NCBI RefSeq assembly: GCF_028290625.1
Contig: NZ_JAQGJM010000038.1
Span: 124,001 to 188,000, forward strand
From: Devosia sp.
GTDB taxonomy: Bacteria; Pseudomonadota; Alphaproteobacteria; Rhizobiales; Devosiaceae
Direction of reading: 5' to 3'
DNA length: 64,000 nt
A program made the position numbers and the translations under genes. Shown here in pieces: positions 26,994 through 36,347 of the stretch (position 1 is the stretch's first letter; each line of letters starts with the position of its first letter). A model generated the notes under the pieces. It was not told the DNA's origin, did no database searches, and saw only the letters and a program-made list of their open reading frames with translations.

Positions 26994-29015
26994 ATGGACA
27001 CTCGCCTCCGGGCCAGCGTGTTCGCTGCGGTTTTGGGCTTCCTGAGTATTGCCCCACTCACGCATGCGGTCACCAACGACGCCATCGACCTGACCACAAC
27101 CGGCTCGATCCACGCCGAGGGCGCAGTTGTGACCGACGCCAAGGGGTCGCCGGAATTCCGGGCGGCGCTGGCGGTGTTGGCCGATGACAAGGCGGCGGAC
27201 GCCTATGTGCTGGCGCGGGCATTGCCCAACGATACCGAGCGCCGGGCGGTCCAATGGGCGGCGATCTATTTCCATAGTGGCGACATCGACTATGCCAGCA
27301 TTGCGCGCTTTGCCGCCGATGCGCCGGGCTTTGCCTCGGCGACGGACTACAAGACGCGACTGGAGCAATCGCTGACCAAGGCCAAGCCGGCGGGCGCGGA
27401 GGTTATCGCGCAACTGGGCGGGGCCGTGCCCAATACGATCGACGCGCAGATCATGCTGGCGCAGGCCTATGTCGCCGGTGGGCAGACGGCGCGCGCCACG
27501 ACGCTGGCGCGCACCCTTTGGGTGGATGATTTCCTGACGGAAGCCCAAGAAAAACTGGTTCTGAATAGCTTGGGTGGCCTGCTGGATCGCGACACGCATT
27601 GGGCGCGGGCGGTGCACCTGATGATGCATGACCGGGCCAGTGCCACCGAGCGGCTATTGCCGTTTTTGACCCCGGCGCAGAAGAGCCTGGTGGTGGCGCG
27701 GGCGGCGGTGTCGCGTAACGATGCGAACGCCAAGAAGCTGCTGGATAATGTCGACCCCGCAATGCAGGCCAACCCGGTGTTCATTTTCTCGCGGGCGCAG
27801 CGGGCGCGGCAGTTCGAATTGTGGGACAGCGCGGTGGATTGGCTCGCCAAGGCCAAGGGCGAACTGCCGGACGCCGCGGAGTGGTGGTACGAGCGGCGGA
27901 CGCTGACGCGGGCATTGCTCAATGTGGGCAAGCCGGATTTGGCCTATAAGGCGGCGGCTGGATATACGAACGGCCGGGAAGGGCGAATGGTGGAAGCCCA
28001 TTTCCACGCGGGCTTCATCGCACTGTCTTTCCTCAAGGACGCGGCGAACGCCAAGGCGCATTTTGCCCAGATGGCAACGCATTCGACGCTGCCTGATACG
28101 GTGTCGCAGGCCAATTACTGGCTGGCACGGGCTGATCTGGCGCTGGGCGATACCATTGGCGCGCAGGCGGCTTACTCGGCGGCGGCGGAGCATGGCACGG
28201 TCTATTACGGATTGTTGGCGCGGACGGCTTTGGGCGAAGCCGGGGCTGGTATCAGGCCCCTGCCCGCCTGGCAGGATAGCGAGACGCTGTTCTCGGCCAA
28301 TGAAGTGGTGCGGGCGGTGAAACTGCTGGCGGCCAACGGGCACGGTACCTGGGCAGTGCCGCTGCTGCGCAACCATGCGGCGGGGCTGAAAAGCGGCGGC
28401 GAATTGTTGCTGGCGGCGCGGCTGGCGCAGGAAATCGGCGCGCATCATCTGGCTATCACCATAGCCAATGATGCCGACAAGCAGGGCTTTGCCCTCGACC
28501 TGTTCAGCTTTCCCAAGGATGGGCTGGCGGCGGATGTTCCGCTGAAGGCCGATCGCGCGGCGGTTTATGCGATTACGCGGCAGGAATCGATGTTCCAGGT
28601 CGACGCGGTTTCGGTATCGGGAGCGATGGGGCTGATGCAGTTGATGCCAGGGACGGCCAAGGACACGGCGCGCGATGTCGGCGTCGATTACTCGGCGGCG
28701 CGGCTGACCAGCGATCCGGCCTATAATGCGCTGCTGGGATCGACCTATCTCGGCAAGCAATTGCAACGCTATGAGGGTTCGCTGCTGCTGGCGGCGGCGG
28801 CTTATAATGCGGGCCCTGGCAATGCCAGCAAGTGGATTACCGCCTATGGCGACCCGCGCGCCGACAATGTCGATCCGGTGGTCTGGGTCGAGCTGATCCC
28901 GTTCCAGGAAACGCGGAAGTATGTGCAGCGGGTGCTAGGGAACTATCTGGTGTACCGGCAGCGGCTCGGGGATACAGGCATGACCATGACGCAGGCATTG
29001 CGGACGATTGAGTGA
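26994..29015 (+). CDS. soluble lytic transglycosylase (Slt family)
   Basis: Periplasmic enzyme cleaving peptidoglycan to anhydro-muropeptides. It has an N-terminal signal peptide (residues 1-24, ending LTHA), a long helical superhelix domain as in Slt70, and a C-terminal SLT domain from about residue 505. The catalytic Glu is in AITRQESMFQ, followed by SGAMGLMQLMPGTAKDTA and AAAAYNAGPGNASKWI. At 673 residues it is normal. GGGACGG precedes the ATG. Divergent from dapA, an order common in the group. Confidence 0.94.
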   Translation: MDTRLRASVFAAVLGFLSIAPLTHAVTNDAIDLTTTGSIHAEGAVVTDAKGSPEFRAALAVLADDKAADAYVLARALPNDTERRAVQWAAIYFHSGDIDYASIARFAADAPGFASATDYKTRLEQSLTKAKPAGAEVIAQLGGAVPNTIDAQIMLAQAYVAGGQTARATTLARTLWVDDFLTEAQEKLVLNSLGGLLDRDTHWARAVHLMMHDRASATERLLPFLTPAQKSLVVARAAVSRNDANAKKLLDNVDPAMQANPVFIFSRAQRARQFELWDSAVDWLAKAKGELPDAAEWWYERRTLTRALLNVGKPDLAYKAAAGYTNGREGRMVEAHFHAGFIALSFLKDAANAKAHFAQMATHSTLPDTVSQANYWLARADLALGDTIGAQAAYSAAAEHGTVYYGLLARTALGEAGAGIRPLPAWQDSETLFSANEVVRAVKLLAANGHGTWAVPLLRNHAAGLKSGGELLLAARLAQEIGAHHLAITIANDADKQGFALDLFSFPKDGLAADVPLKADRAAVYAITRQESMFQVDAVSVSGAMGLMQLMPGTAKDTARDVGVDYSAARLTSDPAYNALLGSTYLGKQLQRYEGSLLLAAAAYNAGPGNASKWITAYGDPRADNVDPVVWVELIPFQETRKYVQRVLGNYLVYRQRLGDTGMTMTQALRTIE

Positions 29016-29108
29016 GGCGGTTCGGGTTTGCGCATAGTCACCCGCTTCGCGCACTTCACTTAATACAGCTTAGCTTAGAGCTTAGCTTAATCTCCCCCAT
29101 CCACCGGT

Positions 29109-29188
29109 CTTCCCGCGGACCTGATCCGCGGGCCACGGGCCGCTTGTGCCATGCTGATAGAGACCCGCGGATCAAGTCCGCGGGAAGG
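29109..29188. repeat. palindromic repeat, family B, copy 3
   Basis: CTTCCCGCGGACCTGATCCG at the left and CGGATCAAGTCCGCGGGAAG at the right with about 40 bases between, in the gap between the lytic transglycosylase and the next gene. Just before it (29068-29089) are four GCTTA units. Confidence 0.85.
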
Positions 29189-29297
29189 ACGGTGGGGGGT
29201 GGGGAGCCTGGGGTTTACCATCCGGCACTGATTACAGTTTGCGCTTGAGGACCGATGCCCCCTGCCCGTAAATGGCGGGGCAATCGAGTGTTCGCCC

Positions 29298-30239
29298 ATG
29301 TTCAAGAAGCGCAAATTTCCTGTTGATCATCCCGGCTTCGCGGCGCTGCCAGTGCAGATGGTGACGCTGGGGGACGGCGATCTGCAGGCGGCGGTGCATG
29401 TGAGCGGGACGCTGTCGAGCCGGCGCATCCCCGTGGTCTGCGTGCCGGGCTACCAGCGCAACATGACGGATTTCACCGAGTTTTCCGATTATTTTCAGCG
29501 TGTTGGCGGTGGGAACTGGCCCGTCGTGTTAATCGACCTGCCGGGGCGCGGGCGCAGCACCGACCGGGACGAAGCCGACGATTATGGCTCGCCGCGCGAT
29601 GCGCGCGATTTGGCGGCGGTGCTGACGGCGCTCGGAATCGAGCGGGCAACCTTCATCGGCCAGGGCTACGGCGGACAGGTAACGATGACGCTGGCGGCGG
29701 TGCATCCGCTGCTGGTGGCCGGCGTGGTGCTGCTCGACGCGGGGCCGGTGACGGATTCCCGCGGCATCGTCCGGCTGCGCAATAATCTCAAGCATGTGGA
29801 AAGCTTGCGGGGCGCCAAGGCGGTGACGGCGGGATTTCGCAAGATGCTGCTGGGCGATTATCCCGGCAGCAGCGAGAGCCAACTCGACAGCCTGATGGCG
29901 CGCAGCCATTTCCTCGACAAGCGCGGGCGCGCCTGGCCGCTGCACGATCAAAGGCTGATCGCTGCGCTGGAGGCGTTCAGTTTCGACGACGTGCTGACGG
30001 CGCAATGGCCATTGTTCGACGCGCTCGAAGCGACGCCCCTAATGCTGCTGCGCACGCAGCTGACTGATCAGGTGCGACGCGAAACGTTTGAAGAAATGGT
30101 GCGCCGTCGGCCTGACGCGGTGGCGCTGACCATTGCAGGACAAGGCTCACCGGCGCTGTTCGACCAGCATGAAGAAATCGAGGCCGTAGCGGAATTCGCC
30201 ATTGGGGTCAGCAGCAAGAGGCTGGGCAAGGCAGCATAG
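29298..30239 (+). CDS. alpha/beta-hydrolase-fold protein without catalytic Ser and His
   Basis: 313 residues with the alpha/beta hydrolase layout: VVCVPGYQRNMTDFTEFSDY at the oxyanion region, WPVVLIDLPGRGRSTD, and the nucleophile-elbow region ATFIGQGYGGQVTMTLAAVHP. The elbow consensus is G-x-S-x-G; here Gly occupies the Ser position. The usual acid is present in RTQLTDQVRRETF. The late catalytic His, normally G-x-G-H-x-P, reads GQGSPALFD, so it is Ser. The frame is intact and the fold well preserved, so it may be a non-enzymatic member. ATG at 29298 follows a short G-rich region; no operon partner is evident. Confidence 0.85.
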   Translation: MFKKRKFPVDHPGFAALPVQMVTLGDGDLQAAVHVSGTLSSRRIPVVCVPGYQRNMTDFTEFSDYFQRVGGGNWPVVLIDLPGRGRSTDRDEADDYGSPRDARDLAAVLTALGIERATFIGQGYGGQVTMTLAAVHPLLVAGVVLLDAGPVTDSRGIVRLRNNLKHVESLRGAKAVTAGFRKMLLGDYPGSSESQLDSLMARSHFLDKRGRAWPLHDQRLIAALEAFSFDDVLTAQWPLFDALEATPLMLLRTQLTDQVRRETFEEMVRRRPDAVALTIAGQGSPALFDQHEEIEAVAEFAIGVSSKRLGKAA

Positions 30240-30256
30240 CCGCCTCGCCTTCAGGA

Positions 30257-32089
30257 TCAGTCGACGTGGTGCTCAAGCACCTTGATGACGATGCGGCGGT
30301 TCAGCCGCTTGCCGGCGGTCGTATCGTTGTCGGCAATCGGCTGGGATTCTCCGTAGCCGACGGCATAGAGCCGCTCGGGCGCGATCTTGCGGGCGATCAG
30401 CGCGTCGATGACGGCTTCGGCGCGGGCCACCGAAAGCGCCAGATTGAGCTGGTCATCACCATCCGCATCGGTGTGGCCCTCGACATCGACATCTGCCGCG
30501 GGGCAAAGAGCAAGGTAGCCAGCCAATTCGTCCAGAGGCACGGAGGATTCCGGCGCGAGCACGGCGGCGCCGGACTGGAACAGGATGGCGTTGCGCGTCG
30601 AGAATTCGGCGACGCTGGCCTGACAGCCATCGAGCGGCGGCGGCGCGGTGATGTTCAGCGTCCATGCCGCACCGGCAGGGAGCGCCGCGACACTGGCCAT
30701 CACGGCGTCGCGGGCGGCATTGGTCTGGGCCTTGCCGGAGAGGCTCCATTTGCCGATGGCGAAGCGCAACTGGCCGTTGTCCAGCTCCATCAGGGCGCGA
30801 ATGCCGGCCTCGGCATTGAGGATGAAATCGTCCGGAGCACCATCGGTGATGGTTACGCCGGTAGTTGGCGCGCCAGTGATGACGCCGAAAAAGCGCAAAG
30901 CTGGATCGGCCGGAAGCTGACCGCTGAGCGTGACGGCACCCCCTACCCCGCGATCGGCGGTGAAGGCGTAGGCGGGGTCGACTTTGGCGGCGACCGGCTC
31001 GGTGACGGGAGGCTTTGGGGCCTCGGGCGCGGCGACGGGGGGCGCCGGCTCGGTGGCCTCCGGCGTCACGCCGGGCGCTAACGGTTGGACCGGAGCAGTC
31101 GGCTCGACGGGTGTCGCTTCAACGGGCGGCGCGGTTGGTTTGGTGGGCTCCGGCTCTGCGACGGGCTCGCTGGCATTCACCGGCGGCTTGGTTTTTGGTG
31201 GCGGGTTGGCGGCAGCGACGCCGACATCCAGCGTCCAGCCGGACGCCGCGAGCCTGCGGGTGGTGAAGGCCGCCTCGATCGCGGTTTTATCGGCGGCGGT
31301 GGCGGCGGTACCGGATACGGTCCAGTTCGTGCCGTTAAAGGCTGCGGTGCCGGTATCGAGCCATTTCAACAGGCCGAGCGCAGTGGTGGCAGAGACGATA
31401 AGATCGTCCGGCTCGCCGGAGGCATAAGTGATTGCTGCGACAGAGGGATTTCCCTCTGCAACGGCCAGGCTGGCTTTGGCGGCGACGTTGGGCAACATGC
31501 CGGTTAGGGCGACTGAGCCACCTGCCGTCTTGGCGGCAGACAGCAGATAGGGCATGGCGGGCGGTGCCTGAATCTCGTTGCGCGCCAGAAGGAGACCCTG
31601 CGGGGAACCGGCGGCAATCAGTTCGGCCAGAGCAGTGTAATCCTCGCTGGAACGGGCGATGCCGGTTAAAGTGATGCTCTCGCCATCCAGGGCGAAGCGG
31701 CCTTCACTCAGCCGCGCGAGGATGGCGAGGCCAAAATCGACGGCAGCCTGATAATTTTCGGGCGCACCGCGGCCTAGCTTGAGGAAATTGGTATCGGCGT
31801 CCTTGGTCTCGGAGAGGCGTTTGCGCGTGGCCTCATCGGGGGCGTAGCCATCGAAGACGATCACGCCACCAGATTGGCGCGTGGCGCTCATCCAGTAATC
31901 GGAGATCAGGGGCGATTGGACCGTGACGATGGAACCGGCCTGCGCCAGTTCGAGCGTCGCCGGGGCCGCGATTGTGCGCGCGTCACTATCCGATGCAGCA
32001 TTGGCACCGCTCATCGTGGCGGCAAGCGCCGCTCCACCCAGAACCATCATCAGCCCAGGCGCAACCCACTTCACAACGAGCTTGATCAT
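30257..32089 (-). CDS. OmpA family protein with three BON-like repeats
   Basis: 610-residue envelope protein. A signal peptide or anchor (MIKLVVKWVAPGLMMVLGGA) is followed by three similar units of about 95 residues (around 60-165, 185-290 and 385-480) containing G-x-P-D-D-F/L-I and W-x-(L/V)-S-G patterns. A Pro/Ala/Glu-rich linker (about 290-380) lies between the second and third. The C-terminal OmpA domain (about 500-610) has ILFQSGAAVL, VEGHTDADGDDQLNLALSVA and YGESQPIADN, which bind peptidoglycan. The start at 32089 is supported by GGAATCGGA. Convergent with the hydrolase gene. Confidence 0.88.
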   Translation of the reverse strand: MIKLVVKWVAPGLMMVLGGAALAATMSGANAASDSDARTIAAPATLELAQAGSIVTVQSPLISDYWMSATRQSGGVIVFDGYAPDEATRKRLSETKDADTNFLKLGRGAPENYQAAVDFGLAILARLSEGRFALDGESITLTGIARSSEDYTALAELIAAGSPQGLLLARNEIQAPPAMPYLLSAAKTAGGSVALTGMLPNVAAKASLAVAEGNPSVAAITYASGEPDDLIVSATTALGLLKWLDTGTAAFNGTNWTVSGTAATAADKTAIEAAFTTRRLAASGWTLDVGVAAANPPPKTKPPVNASEPVAEPEPTKPTAPPVEATPVEPTAPVQPLAPGVTPEATEPAPPVAAPEAPKPPVTEPVAAKVDPAYAFTADRGVGGAVTLSGQLPADPALRFFGVITGAPTTGVTITDGAPDDFILNAEAGIRALMELDNGQLRFAIGKWSLSGKAQTNAARDAVMASVAALPAGAAWTLNITAPPPLDGCQASVAEFSTRNAILFQSGAAVLAPESSVPLDELAGYLALCPAADVDVEGHTDADGDDQLNLALSVARAEAVIDALIARKIAPERLYAVGYGESQPIADNDTTAGKRLNRRIVIKVLEHHVD

Positions 32090-32324
32090 TCCGATTCCAG
32101 GCCTTTTCCGCACTGGCCGGACGCTAGAGCATTTTGGGCCCCGATGGAATGGAAATGGACGGCCTAAAGCACTGGTCTATCAGCAGTTCGGCGGCCAAAG
32201 CAGGCGGAATTGTGGCTTTAGCGCCAGCGGTGTTGAATGCGCCGGATGGACGCCGTACAGGCGGAACCCTTCCTGCGGACAAAGCGCCTAACAGGACCCA
32301 TAGTGATCGACTGTCTACATAAAA

Positions 32325-32354
32325 AGAAAAGGCCCGGCGTGAGCCGGGCCTTTC
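32325..32354 (-). terminator. terminator of the porin gene
   Basis: AAGGCCCGGC-TCAC-GCCGGGCCTTTTC on the minus strand, followed by TTTTTATG: a 10-base stem and interrupted T-run about 25 bases after the porin stop. Confidence 0.9.
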
Positions 32355-32376
32355 CGTAGTCGAAGCTTTAGAAGAC

Positions 32377-33861
32377 TTATTCGAAGGTCTTCGCGGCCTT
32401 GTAGGTCAGGCGGTAAGCGCCCTCGGAAGTAGCCTGGCCCTTGATCGAGGTGGTGAAACCACCGCCGGGAGCCCAAGCCAGTTCAGCCGAACCGTAGACG
32501 ATCGCATCGTCGTAGCCAGCGAAGAACGTCGTATCGCGCCAGTAAGCGCCAACTTCGCCGGTGACCTTGATGGTCTCGGAGACAGCAGCGACGAGCTGAG
32601 CGGCAACCTGGAGGGTATTCTCATCACCAGCAACGTCGTTGTTGAAGTAGCGAGCGCCCAGGTTGATCTTCACGCCATCGGTAACAGCAGCACCGATGGA
32701 GCCACCGATACCAAAGCCATTGACTTCAGTACCGGCAGTCACGTTCTCGGCACGAGCATATTCACCCGACAGAGCAACGGTGAACATGTCGAAGGTTGCT
32801 TCGCCAGTCAGCATTGCATGAAGAGTGTTCGTCTCAACACCGCCAACAAAGTTCGTGTAGTCCTTGGTGAGGTAACCAACGGCCGCACGTACGCGGAAGT
32901 TGTCGAAGGTGCCGGTGGCACCAGCGTGGATGCCCCAGGCATCAACCTGGCCATCGAGAATGCCGATGGCAAGACCGGTGACATGGGCAGTGATGCCTTC
33001 GCCAGCATAGCTCAACACACCAACCAGGGTGCCAGCGCCATGTGCGTTAGTCAGAGTGCTACCAACAGCGTTGGTATCAGCATCTGCGCTATTGAGGTTT
33101 TCAAGGCCGACACCGACGTTCAGGCCATTGCCAAGGTCAGAAACGACCTGGATGACATGCTCGCCAGTGAAGTTGACGCGATCGCCGTCAGCATCGAAGC
33201 CGATACCATCGTCAACCGAATCCCAGCCAAACAGCTTGGTGAAGTTGAAGGGTTCGCTGTCGCCGAAGTTAGCGATCGAGGACTTCTTACCAGCCATGAT
33301 GACGGTCGAGTCGCCGATGGAGACGTAACCTTCGTCGATGTAGAAATCGCTGTTGTCGACGCCGCCGACGCTGCTGTCAGCACCACCGAGGACGACACCA
33401 TCAGCACCACCAACTACACCAAAACCTTCGCCTTCGTTGATAACGCGGGTCTGGCTAACCGACTTGATCTTGAGAACAGCCTTGGCAGGACCGAAGTCGC
33501 TGTCGGCCGTGCCAACAAATTTCAGCCAGGCTTCGACCTTGCTGTCCCAATCGGTTTCAAAACCGTCGGCAGCGGCGATATCGTCGCTCGAACCGATGAT
33601 GCCATAAACGCCGACCGGCGTAGCAGCAACGACCAGGTCGCTACCGCTAAGATTGCCGTGACGATAGTCACCCCAGTTGAATTCATACGAAACGCCGCCC
33701 GAGATCTGCAGGCAGTTGGTGTCGGACGAGATCGTCAGGCCGGAAATACCAAGCGAGTCACAAACGTCAAGCGACGTCAGCACGCCCAGATCGGCAGCGA
33801 AGGCACCGGTCGAGAGACCAGCGGCAGCAACAGTACCGAGGATAAGGCTCTTGAGTTTCAT
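32377..33861 (-). CDS. outer membrane porin (alphaproteobacterial type)
   Basis: A 494-residue beta-barrel porin. The signal peptide MKLKSLILGTVAAAGLSTGA is cleaved at AFA-ADL. The mature start has a Cys pair (VCDSLG...NCLQISGGVSYEFNWGDY) as in the Omp2b/porin_2 family, then repeated Gly/Asp-rich strand-turn patterns (GADSSVGGVDNSDFYIDEGY), ending in the phenylalanine-rich tail ...KTFE. Sequence and codon use suggest strong expression (very regular synonymous codons, near-perfect ribosome site TTGGAGGTCAAATA). A strong terminator follows. Confidence 0.88.
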   Translation of the reverse strand: MKLKSLILGTVAAAGLSTGAFAADLGVLTSLDVCDSLGISGLTISSDTNCLQISGGVSYEFNWGDYRHGNLSGSDLVVAATPVGVYGIIGSSDDIAAADGFETDWDSKVEAWLKFVGTADSDFGPAKAVLKIKSVSQTRVINEGEGFGVVGGADGVVLGGADSSVGGVDNSDFYIDEGYVSIGDSTVIMAGKKSSIANFGDSEPFNFTKLFGWDSVDDGIGFDADGDRVNFTGEHVIQVVSDLGNGLNVGVGLENLNSADADTNAVGSTLTNAHGAGTLVGVLSYAGEGITAHVTGLAIGILDGQVDAWGIHAGATGTFDNFRVRAAVGYLTKDYTNFVGGVETNTLHAMLTGEATFDMFTVALSGEYARAENVTAGTEVNGFGIGGSIGAAVTDGVKINLGARYFNNDVAGDENTLQVAAQLVAAVSETIKVTGEVGAYWRDTTFFAGYDDAIVYGSAELAWAPGGGFTTSIKGQATSEGAYRLTYKAAKTFE

Positions 33862-34298
33862 TATTTGACCTCCAAAGTCAGTCATTCTTGGTGCCGGTTA
33901 CCCGGCGGTTTGTCGAAACGCGACCACACTATCGTGGTGCAGTGTGTTGCCGTCGCGTTGCGACCGACAAACGATCCCATGCATGGATTCGCAAGACCCA
34001 CTCTACGCATGCCCGCTGAGGACGCAATCATGCAAAAGCCCTTTTGGCGCCGCCACAATATGGTTGCAGGGTTGTTGTTGCAGATTCAGCACAGGTTTCG
34101 AAACCTCTTGTTAACCCGGCTGAACGAGGCGTTAAATATTGCGCGTTCGCAAGGCTTTAGCGATGAACGACTCCAGGAAATGCACGGTTTTGCCATGCAT
34201 TCCGGCATTCTGATGCTATGGCATTGACGACGGCAAACGGCGCAATTGCGTCGGGATAGTGGCTGAAAGCGGCGAAAGCGCCATAGAGGAGAGATGGA
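33862..34298. other. upstream region of the porin gene, divergent from an SDR gene
   Basis: 437 bases without a supported gene. On the minus strand it should hold the porin promoter and a long leader. A short inverted repeat CACACT...AGTGTG lies around 33925-33942. A/T-rich patches near 34065-34140 (TTGTTGTTGCAGATT, TTAAATATT) are candidate promoter sequence for either direction; no exact sigma-70 pair can be assigned. Confidence 0.5.
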
Positions 34299-35039
34299 AT
34301 GACGACGACCAAGGTGGCGGTAATAACCGGTGGTGGCTCGGGAATCGGCCGTGCGGCGGCGCTGGGATTCGCGGCCGCGGGCTACAAAACCGCCATTTGC
34401 GGGCGCCGGAGCGAGGCACTGGAAGCGGTAACCGCGGAGACCGGCGGATATTGGGGACAATGCGATGTCACCGATCCGGCCGAGGTTGCCAAGTTTTTCG
34501 CCGGGGTGAAGACGGAGTTCGGCCAGATCGACGTGGTGTTCAACAATGCGGGGCGCTCGGCGCCGGCGGTGTCGTTCGGCGACGTTGACGTGGTGACCTG
34601 GCGTGAAATGATCGATACCAATCTCAACGGCGCCTTCTATGTCGCGCGCGAAGCGTTCCGGATCATGCGGGACCAGACGCCACAGGGCGGCCGCATCATC
34701 AATAATGGCTCAATCTCGGCCGACGTGCCCCGGCCGGGCGCGGCGGCGTATAATGCTTCCAAGCATGCGATCACCGGGCTGACCAAGACCATTTCGCTGG
34801 ATGGCCGCGCCTTCAATATCGCCTGCGGGCAGATCGATATCGGCAATGCGGCGACGGATATGACCAGCAAGATGAGCGCTGGCGTACTGCAGGCCAATGG
34901 CACGATAATGCCTGAGCCGCGGATGGACGTGGCCAATGTGGTGGACGGGCTGCTCTATATGGCGGGGCTGCCGCTGAGTGCCAACGTGCAGTTCATGACC
35001 GTCATGGCCACCACCATGCCGTATATTGGCAGGGGGTAG
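34299..35039 (+). CDS. SDR family oxidoreductase
   Basis: 246-residue classical short-chain dehydrogenase. NAD(P)-binding TGGGSGIGRAAALGF, NNAG in VVFNNAGRSAP, the catalytic Ser in INNGSISAD, and the Tyr-x3-Lys in AYNASKHAITGL are all present. Substrate unknown. Its start has GAGGAGA upstream. It stands alone between the porin and the nagA group, so no pathway is assigned. Confidence 0.88.
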   Translation: MTTTKVAVITGGGSGIGRAAALGFAAAGYKTAICGRRSEALEAVTAETGGYWGQCDVTDPAEVAKFFAGVKTEFGQIDVVFNNAGRSAPAVSFGDVDVVTWREMIDTNLNGAFYVAREAFRIMRDQTPQGGRIINNGSISADVPRPGAAAYNASKHAITGLTKTISLDGRAFNIACGQIDIGNAATDMTSKMSAGVLQANGTIMPEPRMDVANVVDGLLYMAGLPLSANVQFMTVMATTMPYIGRG

Positions 35040-35070
35040 AACGGGCGCATTCTTTCATGGAGCTCCAAAA

Positions 35071-35168
35071 ACCCACGACGTCATTCCCGCGCAAGCGGGA
35101 GGCATTCGTTCGACACGGGCGGTTGAAGAAGAGTGGGTTCCCGCTTGCGCGGGAATGACATCGTGGGT
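35071..35168. repeat. palindromic repeat, family C, copy 2
   Basis: Outer arms ACCCACGACGTCATTCCCGC and GCGGGAATGACATCGTGGGT with near-perfect complementarity extending through the GCGCAAGCGGG hairpins. It sits between the convergent SDR and nagA genes and could terminate both. Confidence 0.85.
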
Positions 35169-35186
35169 GGGGAGGTATCGCGGGGC

Positions 35187-36347
35187 CTAGGCGCGGAACA
35201 CTTCGACGCCGTCGACCCAGGTGGCGCGGACCTGGCGGTCGTCGGACAGGTGGACGAAGCTGGCTGAGGCGCTGGCCATCAGGTGGCCGTGAGTCGAGGC
35301 GAGGTCCATGGCTTCGGCGGGATAGAGCGAGGCCATGCGGATCGCTTCGTCCAGCTCGAGGCCGATGCGGTCCACCATGAAATTGACGGCGTCGATCATA
35401 TCGAGATCGGCGCCGGCCAGCGTGCCGTCGGCAGTGCGCAGCGCGCCTTCGCTGCGGGTGATGGTGCGGCCATTGAGGGTGAAGGACACAAGGTCGGTGC
35501 CGGTCTGGGACATGGCGTCGGTGACGAGAAATATCCGGCCGGGGCCGCGCTTGGCGCGGAGGGCAGCGCCGATGGTGGCCGGATGGACATGAATGCCGTC
35601 GGCGATCAGGCCGGCAAACACTGAGGGCCGGTCGAGCACGGCGCCGGCTACGCCGGGCTCGCGGTTGCCCAATTGGCTCATGGCGTTGAATAGGTGTGTT
35701 GCCATGCTGGCTCCGGCATCGAAGGCGCGCGAGGCGACGTCATAGGACGCGTCTGAATGGCCGATGCTGACGACAATGCCGGCGGCGGTCAGCTTGGCGA
35801 TCTGGTCGGGCGTGACGGTTTCGGCCGCAACAGTGCAGATAAGGTTGGGCACGAGGTCTTTGGCGGCGATGATGCGCGCCATGTCGGCGTCGTCCATGGG
35901 GCGGATCAGGGCGGGGTCATGGGTGCCCTTGCGGGCGACCGACAGGTGCGGCCCCTCCAGGTGCAGGCCGATGAATCCGGGGACACGCTCGCGATAGGCG
36001 GCGACGCCCGCCGCTATGGCGGCGACGTTGACCTGAACGGTGTCGGTAATCAGCGTCGGCAGGAGGGCCGTGGTGCCGAATTGCGCGTGGGCGGCGCAGA
36101 TGGTGCGGATGGCGTCGAGCGAGGGATCGTTGTTGAACAGCACGCCGCCGCCGCCATTGACCTGCAGGTCGACAAAGCCGGGGACGATCATGCCGCCATC
36201 GAGCACGACCCGGCGGGCTTTGTCCGGTACCGCGTCGGCCGACGAGATGCCGGTGACGTAACCAAATTCGGCCAGCAGCGCGGCATCGTCGTGCCACGCG
36301 TGCCCGTCAAAAATGCGGGCGCCGGAAATGGCGAGAAGGTCGCTCAT
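35187..36347 (-). CDS. nagA: N-acetylglucosamine-6-phosphate deacetylase
   Basis: Hydrolyses GlcNAc-6-P to glucosamine-6-P and acetate. Amidohydrolase blocks of NagA are clear: PGFVDLQVNGGGGVLFNN, GLHLEGPHLSVARKGTHDP (metal-ligand Glu), SIGHSDASYD and MATHLFNAMSQLGNREPG (metal His), and IFLVTDAMSQTG with the catalytic Asp. At 386 residues the length is standard. ATG at 36347 overlaps the SIS gene's stop by four bases, so GntR-SIS-nagA is a coupled operon. It feeds glucosamine-6-P to central metabolism. Confidence 0.95.
   Translation of the reverse strand: MSDLLAISGARIFDGHAWHDDAALLAEFGYVTGISSADAVPDKARRVVLDGGMIVPGFVDLQVNGGGGVLFNNDPSLDAIRTICAAHAQFGTTALLPTLITDTVQVNVAAIAAGVAAYRERVPGFIGLHLEGPHLSVARKGTHDPALIRPMDDADMARIIAAKDLVPNLICTVAAETVTPDQIAKLTAAGIVVSIGHSDASYDVASRAFDAGASMATHLFNAMSQLGNREPGVAGAVLDRPSVFAGLIADGIHVHPATIGAALRAKRGPGRIFLVTDAMSQTGTDLVSFTLNGRTITRSEGALRTADGTLAGADLDMIDAVNFMVDRIGLELDEAIRMASLYPAEAMDLASTHGHLMASASASFVHLSDDRQVRATWVDGVEVFRA

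Noticed and set aside
32818-34227. Plus-strand open frame of 469 codons opposite the porin gene
   Set aside because: It mirrors the porin frame, has no ribosome site or family resemblance, and its composition follows from the porin's regular codons. The minus strand has a signal peptide, ribosome site and terminator.
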